Below, piece by piece: positions 6,051 to 7,862 of a stretch of 7,862 nt of DNA. Where the stretch lies: the NCBI GenBank assembly GCA_025456495.1, contig JALOKO010000157.1:1-7862 (forward strand), written 5' to 3'. A model generated the notes under the pieces. It worked only from the letters and a program-made list of their open reading frames with translations. It did no database searches and was not told the origin of the DNA. Each line of letters starts with the position of its first letter. Position 1 is the stretch's first letter. Both the position numbers and the translations under genes were made by a program. The DNA is from Bryobacterales bacterium. Lineage in GTDB: Bacteria > Acidobacteriota > Terriglobia > Bryobacterales > Bryobacteraceae.

Positions 6051-7862
6051 CTACACGAGGTCGAACTTCTCCGGGTGCAGCAGGGGATCGCTGGTAACGA
6101 TCACCGGCACCTTCAGAATCTCTTCCAACTCCTCCAGGTACTTGTTGGTGTGCGACTTCAGCACCTTGGCTACTTCCGGATGGACGCGCAAGGAAGCTTC
6201 CGGATCATCGATGGCGCGCGCCAGTTTGGTGGCCTCCGTGAGGATTTCGCCAATGATGGTCTGCACGTTCTTGATGTAGCCGGCGCCTTCGCAGGTGGGG
6301 CAGGGCTGGCAGAGAGTACGCTCCAGGCTCTGCTTCACGCGCTTCCGGGTGATGGCGATGAGCCCGAAATCGTTGAACTGCAGAATCTTGTAAGGGGCGC
6401 GATCCACCTTCATCGCTTCGTCCAGCGCCTGCATCACCTTGTAGCGATTCTTGCGCTCGTCCATGTCGATGAAGTCCACCACAATGATGCCACCCAGGTC
6501 GCGGAGCCGGATCTGCCGGACGGCTTCCTTCACCGCTTCGAGGTTGGTCTTGACGATGGTGTCTTCCAGGCGGTTGCTCTTGCCGACGAACTTGCCGGTG
6601 TTGACGTCAATGGCCACCAGGGCTTCGGTCTGGTTGATGACGATGTAGCCACCGGACTTCAGCCACACCTTGGGGCGGAGGGCCTTTTCCAGTTCGCTGG
6701 TTACGCCGAAGTGATCGAAGATGGGGGCCGGCTTGGTGTAGAGCCGCACACGCGAGACCAGGTTCGGCTGGACGGTCTGGACGAAGCGCAGGATGCGTTC
6801 GTACAGCTCTTCGTTGTCCACCCAAATGGTCTTGAACTCATCCGTCAACTGGTCGCGGAGCATGCGCTCAACGATGTCCAGGTCGTGATGGATGAGGGAG
6901 GGCGCCTTGCCTTTGTCCGCCTTGGCCTTGATGCCCAGCCACATGTTGTAGAGGAACTCCATGTCGGCGCGGATCTCTTCCTCGGTGCGGCCCTCGGCGG
7001 CGGTGCGGCAGATGAAGCCGCCCGACTTACCTTCACGGACAGCCTGCAGAATCTTGCGCAGCCGGATGCGTTCGGCGTCCGTACCCACCTTTCGGGAAAC
7101 ACCCACGTGTTCCACCGTAGGCATGTACACCACATAACGCCCGGGCAGAGCGATGTGCGAGGTAATGCGTGCGCCCTTCTGGCCGAGGGGTTCCTTGGCG
7201 ATCTGGACCAGCACTTCCTGGCCTTCCTTCAGCACTTCAGAGATGGAGGGCACGGGCTGGGAGAACTTGCCCCGCCGGTCGTTGCGGTCGGTGCGGTCAT
7301 TCCGGTCTACGCGATCGGTGCGGTCTGCGCGGTCGGTGCGGTCACCGCGGTCGGCGCGCGGGGCGCGATCCGGGCGGTCCGCACGATCTGGGCGATCTGG
7401 GCGATCTGGGCGATCCGGGCGATCCGGGCGATCCGGGCGAGCCTGGGGTTCCGGTCGTCCTGGACGCGCATGCACCGGCTCATCGTCCACAATCACGGCA
7501 GGGACCAAGGCCACTGCCGGGATCTCCGCATCGGTGAGGGCGTCGTCGTCCAGCAATTCAACATCGCCCTGGACTGCAACTCCAGCATCGGCACCCTGCT
7601 CCGGGCGAACCTTGCGGCGGCCCTCGCGACGCTCAATCATGCGCAGGCGACGGCGTTCGCGACGGGACAAACGCTGCGACCCATCCGCTGCGGGAATCCC
7701 GTCCCGCGTCTCGGCTGCGTCCCCTTCGCCGTCTCCGTCACCTTCCCCGTCGCCATCGCCGTCGCCGTCCTCGTCGTCCGAGATTGGCCGATTCGAGGCG
7801 ACCGGCTGATCGTCCACGTCCGCGACGGAAGCGCTGGCGAACCGCGACGACAAATCGTCCGC
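6051..7862 (-). CDS. rng: RNase E/G family endoribonuclease (5' end beyond window)
   Basis: Single-strand-specific endoribonuclease for rRNA/tRNA maturation and mRNA decay in the cytoplasm. The visible 603 residues end at TAG 6051-6053 and run open through the right edge. Residues 1 to about 200 are a charged low-complexity insert. The second half of the S1 domain follows (EVLKEGQEVLVQIAKEPLG). The 5'-sensor region has GVSRKVG and the RT pair at 7002-7007. The catalytic core has its two metal-binding aspartates in AIDVNTG (codon 6606-6608) and VVDFIDM (6474-6476), 44 residues apart against 43 in E. coli RNase E by my count. The Zn-link cysteines are CPTC (6291-6302), with an extra Cys in CQPC. 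The tail ends LHPEKFDLV like RNase G, with no C-terminal degradosome scaffold. The first S1 half should lie beyond 7862. Naming it rng rather than rne is a choice, since it may be the only member in the genome. Confidence 0.95.
   Translation of the reverse strand, partial: ADDLSSRFASASVADVDDQPVASNRPISDDEDGDGDGDGEGDGDGEGDAAETRDGIPAADGSQRLSRRERRRLRMIERREGRRKVRPEQGADAGVAVQGDVELLDDDALTDAEIPAVALVPAVIVDDEPVHARPGRPEPQARPDRPDRPDRPDRPDRPDRADRPDRAPRADRGDRTDRADRTDRVDRNDRTDRNDRRGKFSQPVPSISEVLKEGQEVLVQIAKEPLGQKGARITSHIALPGRYVVYMPTVEHVGVSRKVGTDAERIRLRKILQAVREGKSGGFICRTAAEGRTEEEIRADMEFLYNMWLGIKAKADKGKAPSLIHHDLDIVERMLRDQLTDEFKTIWVDNEELYERILRFVQTVQPNLVSRVRLYTKPAPIFDHFGVTSELEKALRPKVWLKSGGYIVINQTEALVAIDVNTGKFVGKSNRLEDTIVKTNLEAVKEAVRQIRLRDLGGIIVVDFIDMDERKNRYKVMQALDEAMKVDRAPYKILQFNDFGLIAITRKRVKQSLERTLCQPCPTCEGAGYIKNVQTIIGEILTEATKLARAIDDPEASLRVHPEVAKVLKSHTNKYLEELEEILKVPVIVTSDPLLHPEKFDLV
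7275..7436 (-). repeat. 18-unit X-Asp-Arg tripeptide array (9-bp DNA repeat)
   Basis: Inside the RNase gene, 18 consecutive tripeptides run PDR x6, ADR, PDR, APR, then ADR, GDR, TDR, ADR, TDR, VDR, NDR, TDR, NDR. The DNA is a 9-bp tandem repeat: six units of CGATCTGGG or CGATCCGGG (plus strand) lie head to tail at 7384-7437, and more diverged GCGGTCNNN units continue to 7275. The 9-bp period keeps the frame, so unit gain or loss by slippage would change only the length of the disordered linker. Confidence 0.9.
7605..7673 (-). other. arginine-rich tract in the RNase insert (protein segment)
   Basis: A 23-residue segment around SRRERRRLRMIERREGRR contains 12 Arg and one Lys. It is probably helical and strongly basic, so a contribution to RNA binding is a reasonable inference. 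It sits between an acidic tract on its N-terminal side and the X-Asp-Arg array on its C-terminal side. Confidence 0.7.
7719..7778 (-). repeat. acidic Gly-Asp/Glu dipeptide tract in the RNase insert
   Basis: Twenty consecutive residues are only Asp, Glu or Gly (DDED then GD/GE dipeptides). They are encoded by a degenerate 6-bp repeat (GTCGCC/GTCTCC/TTCCCC on the plus strand). It is certainly disordered and highly negative. The plus-strand shadow reads as a Ser-Pro repeat and is not a gene. Confidence 0.85.

Noticed and set aside
7153..7809. Plus-strand 218-codon open frame rich in Arg-Ser and Ser-Pro repeats, resembling an RS-domain protein
   Set aside because: It is the antisense shadow of the X-Asp-Arg and Gly-Asp repeats of the RNase gene. 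Its low complexity follows entirely from that coding strand, and it has no ribosome binding site or recognisable domain.
7851..7853. TTG as the start codon of the RNase E/G gene on the minus strand
   Set aside because: The frame stays open to the window edge (Ala-Asp-Asp before it), no ribosome binding site can be judged, and the first half of the S1 domain would be missing. The gene almost certainly begins outside the window.

Overview
The window looks like part of a high-GC chromosome from an Acidobacteriota bacterium, most likely the Bryobacterales / Candidatus Solibacter type. That placement is inferred from two things. The large secreted protein has He_PIG-type repeats and a C-terminal domain pair of a style I associate with that group. 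The RNase E/G homologue carries a long charged insertion inside its S1 domain. No database search was possible.

Layout, left to right. Positions 1-149 hold the last 48 codons of an unrecognised plus-strand gene. Positions 150-314 are a short leader with three potential hairpins; the strongest (267-295) sits just upstream of a good ribosome binding site. Positions 315-5789 encode a very large secreted protein of 1824 residues: a signal peptide, one N-terminal beta domain, 16 tandem Ig-like (He_PIG / cadherin-like) repeats of about 86-110 residues, and two C-terminal beta domains. Positions 5790-6050 are a convergent intergenic spacer holding at least three strong hairpins that probably terminate transcription from both sides. 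Positions 6051-7862, minus strand, hold a 5'-truncated RNase E/G family endoribonuclease gene. Its catalytic half is complete. Its N-terminal part visible here is a low-complexity, charge-patterned insertion that splits the S1 domain and includes an 18-unit X-Asp-Arg tripeptide array encoded by a 9-bp DNA repeat.

The two main genes converge and show no sign of working together: one encodes an extracytoplasmic beta-sandwich filament or adhesin-like protein, the other a cytoplasmic RNA-processing enzyme. I see no mobile element, CRISPR array, tRNA, rRNA or defence system. The points most worth a second look are the A/B alternation of the Ig repeats, the near absence of lysine from the giant protein, the leader hairpin, the UUCG-capped palindrome in the spacer, and the charged insert of the RNase.
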